NCBI GenBank assembly: GCA_951640165.1
Contig: OX621252.1
Span: forward strand, 15,583,934 to 15,647,933
Origin: Pseudoips prasinana
Taxonomy: Eukaryota > Arthropoda > Insecta > Lepidoptera > Nolidae
Direction of reading: 5' to 3'
DNA length: 64,000 nt
Part shown: positions 25,394 through 32,600 of the stretch, piece after piece
Position numbering within the stretch: the stretch's first letter is position 1
How the letters are laid out: each line of letters begins with the position of its first letter
The notes under the pieces: generated by a model
The model's database searches: none
Told to the model about the DNA's origin: nothing
Seen by the model: the letters and a program-made list of their open reading frames with translations, nothing else
Program-made: the position numbers and the translations under genes

Positions 25394-28300
25394 CCCGCCC
25401 GTGTCGCCCGGGGCGCCCCTGCACGACGTCTATGTGAAGGTACAATACACAGTTACATAATAATCCTCGTTGGTCTAGCGGTACCGTGTTTTACCACTGA
25501 TAATGAGGTCCTGGGTTCAAATACCGGGTCGGGCTTTTGGGATTTATCTGTTAACAAAATTTCTCAGTATCAGCCCGAAGTCTAGGAGTTGGCGTCACAC
25601 CCCTTTTCCTTGGAGAGCATGTAAAGCCGGAGGTCCTGTACCTGAACTCTTTCCGGTCGTGTCATTAGTCGTCCCAACGAATCATGAGAGTGATGGAATA
25701 GAAAGTTCCCCTGAGTTTGCGCAAACTCTTGTGCACTATTATATATGTCCTCTCCGCTGGCTGAGTCTGTGGCTGAGATCTATAGAGCGTACTTAGACTT
25801 TGCTCAGACTTTACTTAGACAGAAGTTAATGCATGTAAAGAAATTACAATTTGTGTTTTAACTTTGTCTGTCTTAGCTTATGCTAAGCATAATCTTAACT
25901 TCAAACGTCTATAAATACCAAATCAAAGTATAAGCTTAGCATACACTTAGCAAATTTTTACGTAAATAAAGTTTGAGCAAAGTCTAAGTACGCTCTATAG
26001 ATCTCAGCCTGTCCGCCGTGGCCGAAATTTGACTAGGAGGACACTATTTATTATAACAGTTCTAAGCCGAGTTTCGAAATCCATAGAAGCTGTTCTCTGG
26101 TGTGGGTTTTGAAGTCACTGTTAAGATCATATAAAAGCAATATTACCTCATGAACTGCGTGTCATGACCAGAAGTAATACATTTCGATCATTATTATGAC
26201 AGCCAGCAGCTAAATAATTGCTCTACCCGCATCCAACGGTATCCAGCGACTCTCACAAAGTCATTGGTCCTATATAGGCATTTAGATACTGAAATTAAAT
26301 TTGAATATGAATTCTAAATTGTAATATTTGTTGTAGGAAAACCTTGAGCTGCTGAGTAAAGGTTTATGCAACTTAGGCAAACACATCAGCAACGGCAATA
26401 AGTTTGGCGTAGCAGTCGTTGTGGCTATTAACAAACACGGGTAAGTTCTGTCTTCAATATACTATATAACATGTCACACTATAACTAAGTGGCTGAGCGA
26501 TTTGTACAGCATCACTGTTGCTTAATTTTCAGTCAATCAGAACATTAAAATTAACGTTCTATCGCAGTCACGTGATATTCGTCTGTTGTCATTGGCTGAC
26601 GGATTACTTAACTATAATTAATTAATAACTATAATAGTTAGATATATAACCTTACTGTTGTTTTATACCAATGATGAGTACCTACTATCAACATTTAGTA
26701 CATATTATATGTATTATGATTAGTTTTCGAAGCACACGCCAATTGATGATTTTTATAGTTAAAGTATTTATAAGAGGTGCCTACGAAAATTAGAATATTA
26801 TATTACAAATATCGTATTAAAAAAAAGACAACCCATTTTACTCGCTAATAGTGTAGCTTACTGTACGAAAAATAAATATTTTTAAATAAGTTAAGTAGTT
26901 TTTGAGACTAAACATTACAAACAAACAAGTATACAAAAAATCTAATCTTTTTATATTTGTATTATTATTAATTATTCTATCTATTATAGTATGAATTAGT
27001 TTGATAATTTAGTAAAGGCTTATATACCTACATTAATCTGTAGCATTATCATAGCTTCAGAAAACAAATTGAAGCATAATTTAAACAAACTTTTAATTTA
27101 CAGAAACGACACATTGGCGGAGCTCAACATGGTAAAAGAGTACGCGCTGAAAAACGGCGCGTTCAGAGCGGTTGTGTGCGATCACTGGGCTCAAGGTGGG
27201 CTCGGCGCACTGGACCTGGCCGATGCCGTCATCGAGGCCTGTGACACCGCCAGCAATTTCGACTTCCTTTACCCGCTTAACCTTTCCATACAAGAAAAGA
27301 TCAAGGTTATCGCCACCGAGATGTATGGTGCCGGCGAAATAGAATACACAGACGAGGTACTCGAGAAGATTAAACTGTTCACTGAAAAGGTTAGTACGAT
27401 ATATTTTTATGGAAAGGATTTGTTTGATTTGCGGCTATTTATTATAACAACGTATAACTAGTCGATTATTCATTATTTACATTGTATTTGGCGCCTTTGC
27501 ATATTTGCTACCTGGTGATGGGAAATGTGCAACACCAATAAATACCCATTATTAGAGTTGCTTACCCAACGGGTGCCAATACTATAAGTAAACCTCCGTT
27601 GTCCCCCATCGATCCGTCTGTCAGCGGGTTGCATCTTATGAACCAGCTTACCGCTTAGTATACATAGTTGCGATAACAACATATAAAAGAAATAAAAATG
27701 AAATGGGGCAAAACACGTTTCTTATATATACAAACTGTAGCTTTATTTTTATAAATAAAAGAAGATCGCTCCATAATAGAGATATTTTTGTATATATGAA
27801 ATGACCGCCTAGCTTGGCAGATAAATTGACGATCGCAGACCGACGGTGCTGCCTGATCTCTGGTAGGTACAGACGCCAGCACATCAAGCTACCCCAATTT
27901 CCCCAATTAAAAGTGAACCTTATGCTTTTCTGATAAAGTTGAAAATCTATAACAGAAGTTTGACAGATTGGGGTAACTGGATGTGCTGGCGTCACATATT
28001 CTGACGGGGAGACTTCTACACCGGCCACGGGACGAGATGGATGGTGATATCCGTTGCCGTCGCAACACGACAAATTCGTCATTTGATTAGGGAAATAAAT
28101 TAATTGTATAATTTATCAAGCTGTAAAAAGCCCGGTTAAGAAGTAATGTTTACTCGACTTAACTACTCTGGGAAAATAGAGGTTGTCATTGCATTGTGCC
28201 GTGTTGTCATGCATTCCATTGGGTGATATCACTTGTTGAAGTTATACTTCTTTTGGCGCGATGGAGAAAAATGATGAGAGTGAATTTTTACGATGCGCGC

Positions 28301-28693
28301 GCACACCGACACCAAAAAATTTAACAGCATGAAGTTAGTTCTAGGTGGTATGAAAATTGATAACTATGTTCAAGTTGTATATTAAGAAGTATAACTTCTA
28401 ACGCGTGTACATAAGTACACACAAGTTATTTTTTTTTTAATACATTTCAGGGTTACGACAAATTCCCGATCTGTATGGCGAAGACATCGAACTCGTTGAC
28501 GGGTGACCCTGCAGTGAAAGGTGCTCCAACTGGTTTTAAGCTGCGCATCAATGGAATGTTCGCATCTGTGGGTGCTGGCTTCGTGGTGCCTCTCGTGGGC
28601 GAGATCTCACGCATGCCTGGTCTACCAACTCGCCCCGCCATCTATGATTTGGACCTTAATACTAAGACTGGAGAAATTGAGGGACTCTTTTAA
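6175..28693 (+). CDS. MTHFD1: C-1-tetrahydrofolate synthase, cytoplasmic (trifunctional), complete gene, 15 coding exons
   Basis: The protein interconverts one-carbon tetrahydrofolate forms in the cytosol: 5,10-methylene-THF dehydrogenase (NADP), 5,10-methenyl-THF cyclohydrolase and ATP-dependent 10-formyl-THF synthetase, feeding purine and thymidylate synthesis. Fifteen exons join in phase to 2802 nt, giving 933 residues plus stop, close to the 935 of human MTHFD1. The dehydrogenase/cyclohydrolase half is about residues 1-300: catalytic Y51 and K55 (YIRMK), Q99 (QMPLD), D124 (KDVDG), the NADP-loop GRSRIVGTP at 170-178 and PGGVGPMT from 270. The synthetase half is about 316-933: P-loop TPLGEGKST at 378-386, [13 protein letters not shown] around 426 and [10 protein letters not shown] near 700. 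It ends GLF like its orthologues. I chose ATG 6175 for its strong context (aagATGG) and because the first residues match the fly pug N-terminus. Introns are GT-AG and full of transposons. Nothing suggests a pseudogene. Confidence 0.97.
6213..7102 (+). other. MTHFD1 intron 1, first part
   Basis: Intron sequence starting gttagtgtc. No gene or clear mobile element recognised before the MITE at 7103. Confidence 0.6.
7103..7243. mobile_element. ~140 bp MITE, copy 3 (MTHFD1 intron 1)
   Basis: Complete at both ends, gtacagacgccagcac to gctggcgtctgtac. It lies in intron 1 of MTHFD1, 48 bp before the perfect palindrome at 7291. Confidence 0.88.
7291..7445. repeat. Perfect palindrome, 76 bp arms, 3 nt loop
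   Basis: The arms 7291-7366 and 7370-7445 are exact reverse complements around gtt. No mismatch was found on reading both arms. It lies in MTHFD1 intron 1 between a MITE and a head-to-head pair of retroelement tails. Either very young or an inverted-repeat sequencing/assembly artefact. Confidence 0.92.
7455..7700. repeat. Head-to-head pair of non-LTR 3' tails
   Basis: The left part (catcatatcagctaaaagaa, then gtccactgctgg and accaccaaggatctct) and the right part (agatccttggaggtggt, then ttttggctgatatgatgatg) are the same endonuclease/RT tail in opposite orientation, separated by about 110 bp. Confidence 0.75.
7797..7842 (-). mobile_element. Short non-LTR 3' tail fragment
   Basis: catcatcatatcagctaaaa then gacatccactgctgg on +: the last ~45 bp of the endonuclease/RT retroelement tail, on the - strand. 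Confidence 0.65.
8013..8133 (+). repeat. Dispersed CTAGCTGTGCCCCGCGG repeat, partial
   Basis: Begins actagctctaccccgcgg and keeps cgcgctaaactttataaa. It matches the start of the copy at 2544. It lies 75 bp before MTHFD1 exon 2. Confidence 0.65.
8209..8407 (+). CDS. MTHFD1: MTHFD1 exon 2
   Basis: Residues 13-79, from K13/[10 protein letters not shown] to DIIESE. It holds the dehydrogenase active-site pair Y51/K55 in SNVYIRMK and the conserved QVGGREDS loop. The acceptor is tttcag. The donor gtgatt is weaker than usual but is supported by homology across the junction (ESE then LLAKI). Confidence 0.95.
8834..13007. mobile_element. Terminal-inverted-repeat element interrupted by a retroelement
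   Basis: The left end (cgtcccgtagttggaaaatt then aaataactccgattttt) is matched by the reverse complement of the right end (cgtccccgtagagggaaaat then taaataactctgatttt). The motif GGAAAACTAAATAACTC, or a near copy, recurs at about 8851, 9043, 9177 and 12712 and inverted at about 12970, on both sides of the endonuclease/RT element at 9720-12456. One small frame at 9330-9539 (lysine-rich) may be a remnant of its protein. The boundaries and class are inferred; no target-site duplication was established. Confidence 0.5.
9720..12456 (+). pseudogene. Endonuclease/reverse-transcriptase non-LTR element, frameshifted
   Basis: A decayed retrotransposon in MTHFD1 intron 2. In order: start of the APE endonuclease ([20 protein letters not shown], ~9786), endonuclease core at 10031-10486 ([44 protein letters not shown]), RT start at 11064 ([20 protein letters not shown]), RT palm at 11511-11830 ([14 protein letters not shown] and the catalytic box [10 protein letters not shown]), thumb region at 11839-12057, and the family 3' tail ending ctgatatgatgatgatg. 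The parts lie in different frames with several stops. The conserved GSDH of the endonuclease reads GSNH. Inactive. It resembles the RTE-like 'craniofacial development protein 2-like' group. Confidence 0.85.
13008..13971 (+). other. MTHFD1 intron 2, unassigned part
   Basis: AT-rich. No exon or clear repeat was recognised between the right end of the nested element and the dispersed repeat at 13972. Confidence 0.45.
13972..14232 (+). repeat. Dispersed repeat with TGGCTTAACGACTG motif, copy 1
   Basis: Shares acttatcgta, gttgttcaagccgcccagta, ctgacatggcttaacgactg, acgctcagaaattta and tagttgcttaacctc with 49384-49612. It is moderately diverged. No family assigned. Confidence 0.7.
14254..14319. 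repeat. Perfect hairpin, 30 bp arms, 6 nt loop
   Basis: gaatttcttgcttcttctat... pairs exactly with its complement ending gcaagaaattc; loop tgatcg. It ends 64 nt before MTHFD1 exon 3, between the likely branch-point region and the upstream intron. Confidence 0.92.
14384..14520 (+). CDS. MTHFD1: MTHFD1 exon 3
   Basis: Residues 80-124 plus two bases of G125. It holds the catalytic glutamine in VQMPLD (Q99) and the aspartate in KDVDG (D124). It starts after a poly-T tract and cag acceptor, and ends at gtaact. A perfect 30 bp-arm hairpin sits 65 nt upstream in the intron. Confidence 0.95.
14521..14847 (+). other. MTHFD1 intron 3, first part
   Basis: Intron DNA beginning gtaact. Nothing recognised. 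Confidence 0.5.
14848..14970 (+). mobile_element. tRNA-derived SINE fragment
   Basis: gtgtggctcggcggttaaga then gtgttcggattcaacccc resemble A- and B-boxes, followed by tcactcacatacatatatg and gatctgagtgtcagtg. Diverged. Confidence 0.5.
15045..15172 (-). mobile_element. tRNA-derived SINE fragment
   Basis: On + it reads cacccagattacgacaaata, then ttgtgttcttgtgcgaggat, then cgaacccgcaacctttgg, the reverse of the SINE body and B-box. It ends at cgactaactgagtcacgatg. Confidence 0.6.
15307..15541 (+). CDS. MTHFD1: MTHFD1 exon 4
   Basis: Residues 125-203. It contains FIPCTPAGC and the NADP-binding turn GRSRIVGTP, then [16 protein letters not shown]. The acceptor is ccttag and the donor is gtaagt. 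A decayed copy of part of this exon lies about 30 nt downstream in the next intron (15573-15633). Confidence 0.96.
15573..15633 (+). pseudogene. Decayed duplicate of part of MTHFD1 exon 4
   Basis: In the intron right after exon 4, cagccctatcttgagcacac, cagtcgccg and gtgctcaagtaggagcacg resemble the exon's own segment (cgcatcgtgggcacgccgg, tcgccgagc, tactcaagtgggaacacgcc). Translated, it gives [11 protein letters not shown], stop, EHV against [15 protein letters not shown]: one codon inserted and the Trp codon TGG changed to TAG. It is too short and broken to be used. Confidence 0.55.
15634..16031 (+). mobile_element. 3' end of a non-LTR retroelement with C-terminal zinc finger
   Basis: A frame at 15950-16027 reads [20 protein letters not shown] and ends HQRK then TGA: the C2H2-like finger that closes the RT protein of several insect non-LTR families. 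The sequence before it has lost its frame. It lies in MTHFD1 intron 4, 5'-truncated. Confidence 0.6.
16118..16229 (+). CDS. MTHFD1: MTHFD1 exon 5
   Basis: Residues 204-240 plus one base of 241, reading [12 protein letters not shown] and [15 protein letters not shown], the end of the Rossmann NADP domain. The acceptor is aacag and the donor is gtaagt. Confidence 0.95.
16230..17760 (+). other. MTHFD1 intron 5, AT-rich part
   Basis: About 1.5 kb of AT-rich DNA. No exon or well-defined mobile element. The stretch 17210-17240 (gtggtctagcaactaagctg) faintly resembles a SINE head. Confidence 0.45.
17761..18068 (+). mobile_element. Two fused non-LTR fragments
   Basis: 17761-17835 encodes [20 protein letters not shown] then LGRT, matching the RT thumb of R1/Jockey-like proteins. 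17838-18068 is the endonuclease/RT tail (cggaagacgcagcgcgggca, gctggatgcgaatagcgcaa, cagcagtggacgttcggctg, then atatgatga). Confidence 0.65.
18069..18449 (+). other. MTHFD1 intron 5, unassigned part
   Basis: AT-rich. Nothing recognised. Confidence 0.45.
18450..18622. mobile_element. Foldback element family A, copy 2
   Basis: Same arms as 2185-2371 (tgcctctagcacgagttcc, tcgatcacacgtacagtttc), with the centre reversed (agaattttagttcttaatag then tttccgcgagaggcgctgg). Confidence 0.85.
18660..18826. mobile_element. Foldback element family A, degenerate relative
   Basis: Directly next to copy 2. agcttacttactcgatgtta pairs with ttcatcgagtaagtgaact, and gcctctagcggaagtttcaa resembles the family centre. 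Arms are strongly diverged. Confidence 0.5.
18840..19271 (+). other. MTHFD1 intron 5, SINE-like scraps
   Basis: acgttggactaacggtagcg (about 18852) resembles the head of the SINE at 20592. gtagcttaacgcagagctcc and ggtgctggttcgagattc (about 19178-19237) resemble A- and B-boxes of a second one. Too diverged to delimit. Confidence 0.35.
19272..19581. mobile_element. Large foldback element C (~310 bp)
   Basis: gtgtacgaggtggtttcact, gcggtcgcggcaccaattgt and cgatccgtctatt pair with the complementary right half ending accacctcgtgcac. Arms are about 125-150 nt with scattered mismatches, centre near 19426 (caacggacattaaaaaat). Confidence 0.82.
19582..20143 (+). other. MTHFD1 intron 5, 3' part
   Basis: Unassigned AT-rich intron DNA up to the cttgacag acceptor of exon 6. 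Confidence 0.5.
20144..20369 (+). CDS. MTHFD1: MTHFD1 exon 6
   Basis: Residues 241-315 plus two bases. It contains [10 protein letters not shown] and [15 protein letters not shown], the C-terminal signature of the dehydrogenase/cyclohydrolase domain, then a proline-rich linker to the synthetase domain. It is much richer in G+C than the flanking introns. Confidence 0.96.
20551..20580. repeat. (TA)n microsatellite
   Basis: Uninterrupted tatata tract immediately before the target duplication of the SINE. Confidence 0.85.
20592..20928 (+). mobile_element. Full-length tRNA-headed SINE with 11 bp target duplication
   Basis: The element starts ctcgttggtctagcggtagc (A-box-like) and ends in (ATC)n. 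It is flanked by agtgcacaagt at 20581-20591 and again at 20929-20939, a perfect 11 bp duplication. The body contains tcagtatcagcccgaagtct and ctctttccggtcgtgtc. Further copies are at 20958 (-) and 25466 (+). Confidence 0.9.
20958..21112 (-). mobile_element. Second copy of the same SINE, inverted, partial
   Basis: On + it shows gacacgaccggaaatagg and cagacttcgggctgatactg then agaac, the reverse complement of the SINE body. It faces the full-length copy 30 bp away. Confidence 0.8.
21358..21531 (+). CDS. MTHFD1: MTHFD1 exon 7
   Basis: Residues 316-373 plus two bases of G374. It starts the formyl-THF synthetase half: [19 protein letters not shown] and [12 protein letters not shown], ending YIVVAG before the P-loop. 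The acceptor is tttccag and the donor is gtgagt. Confidence 0.96.
21532..22332 (+). other. MTHFD1 intron 7
   Basis: Includes a G+C-rich block at about 21900-22200 with ttgaccttaacagcgacttt then attacct, which resembles ttgaccttgacagcgtcttt then attacgt at about 29378. Possibly fragments of one retroelement; otherwise unassigned. Confidence 0.35.
22333..22498 (+). CDS. MTHFD1: MTHFD1 exon 8 (synthetase P-loop)
   Basis: Residues 374-429. It has the nucleotide-binding P-loop [10 protein letters not shown] and the folate/formyl-phosphate region [19 protein letters not shown]. The acceptor is attccag and the donor is gtatgt. Confidence 0.97.
22499..22922 (+). other. MTHFD1 intron 8
   Basis: GT-AG intron of 424 nt. 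No repeat recognised. Confidence 0.7.
22923..23226 (+). CDS. MTHFD1: MTHFD1 exon 9
   Basis: Residues 430-530 plus one base. It begins [20 protein letters not shown], part of the synthetase signature, and runs to [15 protein letters not shown]. It is the longest internal coding exon. The acceptor is ttccag and the donor is gtaaat. Confidence 0.97.
23227..23699 (+). other. MTHFD1 intron 9
   Basis: 473 nt intron, nothing recognised apart from a short poly-A at about 23527. Confidence 0.7.
23700..23917 (+). CDS. MTHFD1: MTHFD1 exon 10
   Basis: Residues 531-603. It reads [20 protein letters not shown], then [15 protein letters not shown], ending VTADDL. The acceptor is ttttag and the donor is gtaaat. 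Confidence 0.97.
23918..24624 (+). other. MTHFD1 intron 10
   Basis: 707 nt intron, no repeat or structure recognised. Confidence 0.7.
24625..24835 (+). CDS. MTHFD1: MTHFD1 exon 11
   Basis: Residues 604-673 plus one base. It contains [20 protein letters not shown] and [10 protein letters not shown], highly conserved in formate-THF ligases. The acceptor is catcag and the donor is gtaagt. Confidence 0.97.
24836..25290 (+). other. MTHFD1 intron 11
   Basis: 455 nt intron. A short inverted pair (aaggttctctaga and ctaatgtttagagaacctt) is near 25023-25055. Confidence 0.6.
25291..25439 (+). CDS. MTHFD1: MTHFD1 exon 12
   Basis: Residues 674-723. It reads [14 protein letters not shown] and [20 protein letters not shown]. 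The acceptor is gaacag and the donor is gtacaa. A SINE carrying an inserted MITE lies just downstream. Confidence 0.97.
25466..26044 (+). mobile_element. tRNA-headed SINE copy 3, split by a MITE
   Basis: Begins ctcgttggtctagcggtacc with a B-box-like gggttcaaatacc, then the family body (tcagtatcagcccgaagtct, ctttccggtcgtgtc). The SINE sequence breaks at 25770 and resumes at 26010 (tgtccgccgtggccgaaatt), matching the end of the copy at 20592. Confidence 0.85.
25771..26009. mobile_element. 239 bp MITE with ~40 bp terminal inverted repeats (Harbinger-like)
   Basis: Ends ggctgagatctatagagcgt and its exact complement; the inverted repeat continues through acttagactttgctca. It sits inside a SINE and is flanked by tgt on both sides (25768-25770 and 26010-26012). 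A 3 bp target duplication and GG terminus are typical of PIF/Harbinger MITEs; that class is an inference. Confidence 0.85.
26337..26440 (+). CDS. MTHFD1: MTHFD1 exon 13
   Basis: Residues 724-757 plus two bases. It reads [17 protein letters not shown] and [13 protein letters not shown]. The acceptor is ttgtag and the donor is gtaagt. Confidence 0.96.
26441..27103 (+). other. MTHFD1 intron 13
   Basis: 663 nt AT-rich intron, nothing recognised. Confidence 0.65.
27104..27389 (+). CDS. MTHFD1: MTHFD1 exon 14
   Basis: Residues 758-853. It contains [20 protein letters not shown] and [15 protein letters not shown]. The acceptor is tttacag and the donor is gttagt. Confidence 0.97.
27390..28450 (+). 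other. MTHFD1 intron 14
   Basis: 1.06 kb intron containing the truncated MITE (27867). The stretch gacttctacaccggccacgg then gacgagatgg near 28009 resembles gacttctactccccccacgg then gatgagatgg near 54629. The rest is unassigned. Confidence 0.55.
27867..27993. mobile_element. ~140 bp MITE, copy 4, right end truncated
   Basis: The left end is intact (gtacagacgccagcac). The right end stops at tgctggcgtc and runs into unrelated sequence (acatattctgac). It lies in the last MTHFD1 intron. Confidence 0.83.
28451..28693 (+). CDS. MTHFD1: MTHFD1 exon 15, terminal
   Basis: Residues 854-933 and the TAA stop. It reads [27 protein letters not shown] and [16 protein letters not shown], ending EIEGLF. 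This is the conserved C-terminus of the synthetase domain. Confidence 0.98.
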   Translation, partial: GYDKFPICMAKTSNSLTGDPAVKGAPTGFKLRINGMFASVGAGFVVPLVGEISRMPGLPTRPAIYDLDLNTKTGEIEGLF

Positions 28694-29306
28694 AACTATT
28701 GATATGTTAGAACTTGGCTCCTTATACGCAACAACATTAACTTAAATGATATTAATATTTTTTCTTTTCCTTCTATATTTTTTTATAATGAGGTTAATCA
28801 AGATTAGTGTATTGGTCGCTTATTCCCTTTACACGGCAAAACATAAATAGTCCGTCACTTTTAGAGCTTAATTTGCTTAAACTTCATAATATAACGATGG
28901 ATTGATCCCATGCAATAACCTAACCATTAAAATACCCCAACTATAATTACATCATTTTGGAAAAGAGCTGATACTTTTACACTGCTGGATCGATATTAAC
29001 CAAACATAGCTAAGCACTTCCGCAAGGAAACTGGCTTCCAAATGAAAAAACCGCAACGAAATCGGTCCGTTTGAGAGCTACGATAGAAAGCGCTAATTAA
29101 GTTTCCTCCACTACTTATGGTTACAACCTGTATGTCGCGTAAACTAACTTGAACTATTTTGTCAGTTTTTAAATATCAAATCTTTTTCATATTAAGTTAC
29201 ATAGAATGATATGTTATGACATTTTAATTAGTAGCTTTGTAAAAGTCTTAAAACCTGTTATAATGTAAAATGTATGATGAATACATCTTTAAAGATAATG
29301 AATGTT

Positions 29307-29312
29307 AATAAA
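29307..29312 (+). terminator. Poly(A) signal AATAAA for MTHFD1
   Basis: This canonical AATAAA lies about 610 nt after the MTHFD1 stop and is followed by a GT/T-rich stretch (gtgtttct, ggtgttttt). It is the best candidate for the 3' end of the transcript. Confidence 0.6.
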
Positions 29313-30256
29313 AATGTGTTTCTAATTAGGTGTTTTTATTTTAAGTTCATATTGACTTCATGTCACTGGATATATTGACCTTGACAGCGTCTTTATTACG
29401 TCTAGCGTAAGGATGGTTTTCGTATTGTTATTCGTATATGGAAGTCCACTTCACGATTCGCCGACCACACGACCCGCCGCCGAAGACATGGTCCATGGCG
29501 TAATGTGCGTAGAATGGCAGTTGGGAGAGACGTCGAAATCGTGACTCAATCGTCATTAGAGGGGTAAGCAATAGTCCTGGCAAATCCAATATTGCACCCT
29601 GACTGCGGCGTGACGAAATATGACATATGTATCCAAGAAGTATTCTATACAATTTTAGCAACAGTCGGCAATCATGATGAAGTCACGGTTTAGCACAAGC
29701 ATTTAAGAATGCTAGTTCTTAACGAACTAATAATGCAGATATTTATGTCAGTCGTTCACAGTGGTGTTAATTCTTGGTGAAATAATTAGTTTGTTCTTTT
29801 CAAGGCAGAGTGATTGTATTTTCTCTTCGCAAATAAGGAGACGGTATGAGCAATTCTGCATTGAGGGGAATTCACTAGTCTTTTTTAAGTAATCTGCTGA
29901 TCAGTGTAAATAATGATAGTTCGCGTTAAGTGCGACTGGGTAATGTTTATTTAATGAGAAGAAACCTGTAATAACGTTTATTTTATTTAAAAGTGAACTT
30001 TATGGCCTTATTATGAATGGATAACTTATGATGTCTGTGAAATTTAAAATGTTGTATTGTGTGGTTTATGATATGTAGGTGTTTGAAAAGACTCCTTGCT
30101 TTTGGTAGAAGTTTGAGTTATGGTTGAGAACAGGCACGTTTGACTGATAATGGTTTAAACGTTTTAGATCCATTAGTTTTCGGTCTACAGTAGATAGGAA
30201 TTGATAAGATATTTGGTGAAAATAGCTGTAGAGGCAAGCTAGGTCACAGACATGTG

Positions 30257-30320
30257 TGAATATTTTCTAATATTAACGTCTTAGAGTAGTAACTAAGACG
30301 TTAATATTCGAAAATATTCA
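30257..30320. repeat. Hairpin, 28 bp arms, 8 nt loop
   Basis: tgaatattttctaatattaa and cgtcttag pair with ctaagacgttaatattcgaa and aatattca; 27 of 28 positions match. Confidence 0.85.
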
Positions 30321-30909
30321 TACCTATTATATGGTGTCTTAGAGTATTAACATTTTAAATAGGTACTAGGGATAATAGTACAATAGGGAAAAATTGTTTC
30401 GAATTAAAACATGATTTCTATTCTTATTCTTGATTCTTACTTAAGAATTCCTTTAATGGAAACTGTTTGGCGCCGCATTGTTGGAGTTAGGATTAACTAA
30501 ATAATAATCGTTTTGGCAGTGGTGTTTGATGCTGAAAATATTTTGATCTATACCAATTTTGTTGAAATAGATTTAACTAGGAGAGGAAAGTGGCAGTAGT
30601 AGTAGATTATTACTTTAGCATAGCTAGATGACATGTAGGAGGTTTATTCAAAGAAACGACGACTGGCTTAGAGTTGAAAAAAAAAACCGGCCAAGTGCGA
30701 GTCGGACTCGCCCATGAAGGGTTCCGTAGCAGCAAGTATTTCAGTAGATTAAACGGAAGGTAAATTGATTTACGATTTATGACGTATTAAAAAATACTAC
30801 GAGTACGTACTAGATCTCGTTCAAACCAATTTTCGCTGTTAGTTTACATGGTAATGTACATCATATATTTTCTTTTTAGTTTTATCATTCTCTTATTTTA
30901 GAAGTTACA

Positions 30910-30926
30910 GGGGGGGGGGGGGGGGG
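30910..30926. repeat. Poly-G tract, 17 nt
   Basis: Seventeen consecutive G within the older repeat. Such tracts are prone to length error. Confidence 0.85.
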
Positions 30927-31018
30927 ACACTCATTTTACCACTTTGGAAGTGTCTCTCGCGCAAACTATTCAGGTTAGAAAAATGATATTAGAAACCTCA
31001 ATATCATTTTTGATGATA

Positions 31019-31277
31019 TAATAATAATAATAATATGTAGGGACAATGTCACACAGATCATCCTAGCCCCAAACTAAGCAAAGCTTGTACTATGGGTACC
31101 AGGCGACGATATACATACTTATATAGATAGATAAATACTTAAATACATAGAAAACATCCATGACTCAGAAACAAATATTTGTGCTCATCACACAAATATT
31201 TGCACTTACCGGGATTCGAACCCAGGACCACCAGCTTCGTAGGCAGGAGCACTACCAACTAAGCTACGGTGACCGTC
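31019..31277 (-). mobile_element. tRNA-derived SINE, well preserved
   Basis: On the - strand the head has a perfect A-box (tagcttagttggtag) and B-box (gggttcgaatcccgg), then the body acaaatatttgt and ttagtttggggctaggat, ending in an ATT-type tail. The flanks attagaaacctcaatat and atattgaggtttctaat are inverted copies of each other. Confidence 0.85.
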
Positions 31278-31924
31278 AGATATTGAGGTTTCTAATATAA
31301 TTTCATTTTATCTACCCCACATGTATGATGAAAAAAAAATGTTTCAGTTCTATGTATGGGGAACAGTGGCGTAGCTAAGGGGGGGCGGCGGGGGCGGCCC
31401 GCCCCGGGTGTCCCGTTTGGGGTGACACCTCGAGCCCGATTATGACCATCATTTATAGTTTTTTCGATCTATAAAAAATCGTAAATCTGTGGCAGATATT
31501 TTAACCGCCACTAATAAAATTATCTAGGTAACTATAATATCATACCACGAGCATAATAAATTGATATTTAGAAAAAAAAACAATGTGCACACTGTCAAAC
31601 GATTAGGGATTCCCCCAAAATTTAATACCCCGTTCGCGCATAACCAACGCTAGTCAGGGAATTCCCTCGATATAGCGCTCGTCACTAGTATTGTGGATTG
31701 GGCCATTATTTTGTTTCCGACCGCATTCATTTCAATATTCTCTTACGTGAACGTGTGAACGTCTAGTGCAAAGTGTTTGTTAATTATTAGATATTATAAA
31801 CAACATTTTTAGTATAAAACCGATTTAATATAGTCGATTCTTCAAGAAAATAAACAAGGAAAGTGAAGTAGTTTTGTTATTACAGGTAATACTTACATTC
31901 TTAATTCATTTAGTATCTAATAAT

Positions 31925-31957
31925 AATCCAAGATACTGCATCTTGGATTATTTTGAA
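31925..31957. repeat. Short hairpin inside the hAT element
   Basis: aataatccaaga pairs with tcttggattatt around tactgca. Confidence 0.7.
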
Positions 31958-32600
31958 AAACCCTTCAATTATTTTATTCTCTTTTAACTACTGTGTATTT
32001 TAAAACTATATTATTGAGCCATCCTAAATGATAAATAGGTACCTACAGAAGGTATTTTAGACGGATTGCAGTAATATTTTTTTGTTTAGCCTGGGCAAAT
32101 ATTACTATCTACTAAAGGTATTTATTTATTAAAATAGGTTTTAAAGGCTTTGCTGGCGTAAAAAGATTTTATTTATATTTCTACACGTTTTACTATATTA
32201 CTTTAGGTAATAATGTTTAATTGTAAATAATATACTTATTTATTATTTACTTACTTATTATTGTCCGATCTAATAGCAATGGGATTTGTTTACAAAAACG
32301 GAATGCATTAAGTTTAGATTTTTGATTGAAAGTAATCATAATCATATCATACAACTTCGCGTACGTTAATTTGGCTCCGAGATGAGTAGCTCGAGTAATC
32401 GTGTCACGGATATCACAATCAACGGTGGAGTATTTAACTAGTATTATTCTAATAATACTTGAATACATATTTACACCCAGACGAAGGATTGTTAAAGCTA
32501 GTTACGTAACGTGTAGGTTTTTATTTACTGTTATAATTAGTTTATAAAATCAACGTATCACTTACTAACTAAAAATATTTTTTAGAATACCGAACGAAAT

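Larger units (their letters stand above)
28694..30683. other. MTHFD1 3' UTR and start of intergenic region
   Basis: 3' UTR to about 29330, then intergenic DNA. A fragment near 29375-29600 resembles part of intron 7 (see there). A 28 bp hairpin is at 30257-30320. No other gene recognised. Confidence 0.5.

Noticed and set aside
21358..28693. Horizontal transfer suggested by CpG-rich exons amid AT-rich DNA
   Set aside because: Exons are interrupted by normal GT-AG introns and the protein matches insect MTHFD1. High G+C is ordinary for conserved exons in such a genome.
31200..31277. Possible tRNA gene (perfect A and B boxes)
   Set aside because: Continuous with a SINE body repeated elsewhere in the window, so it is a tRNA-derived SINE head, not a tRNA gene. 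The same reasoning applies to the other B-box hits.
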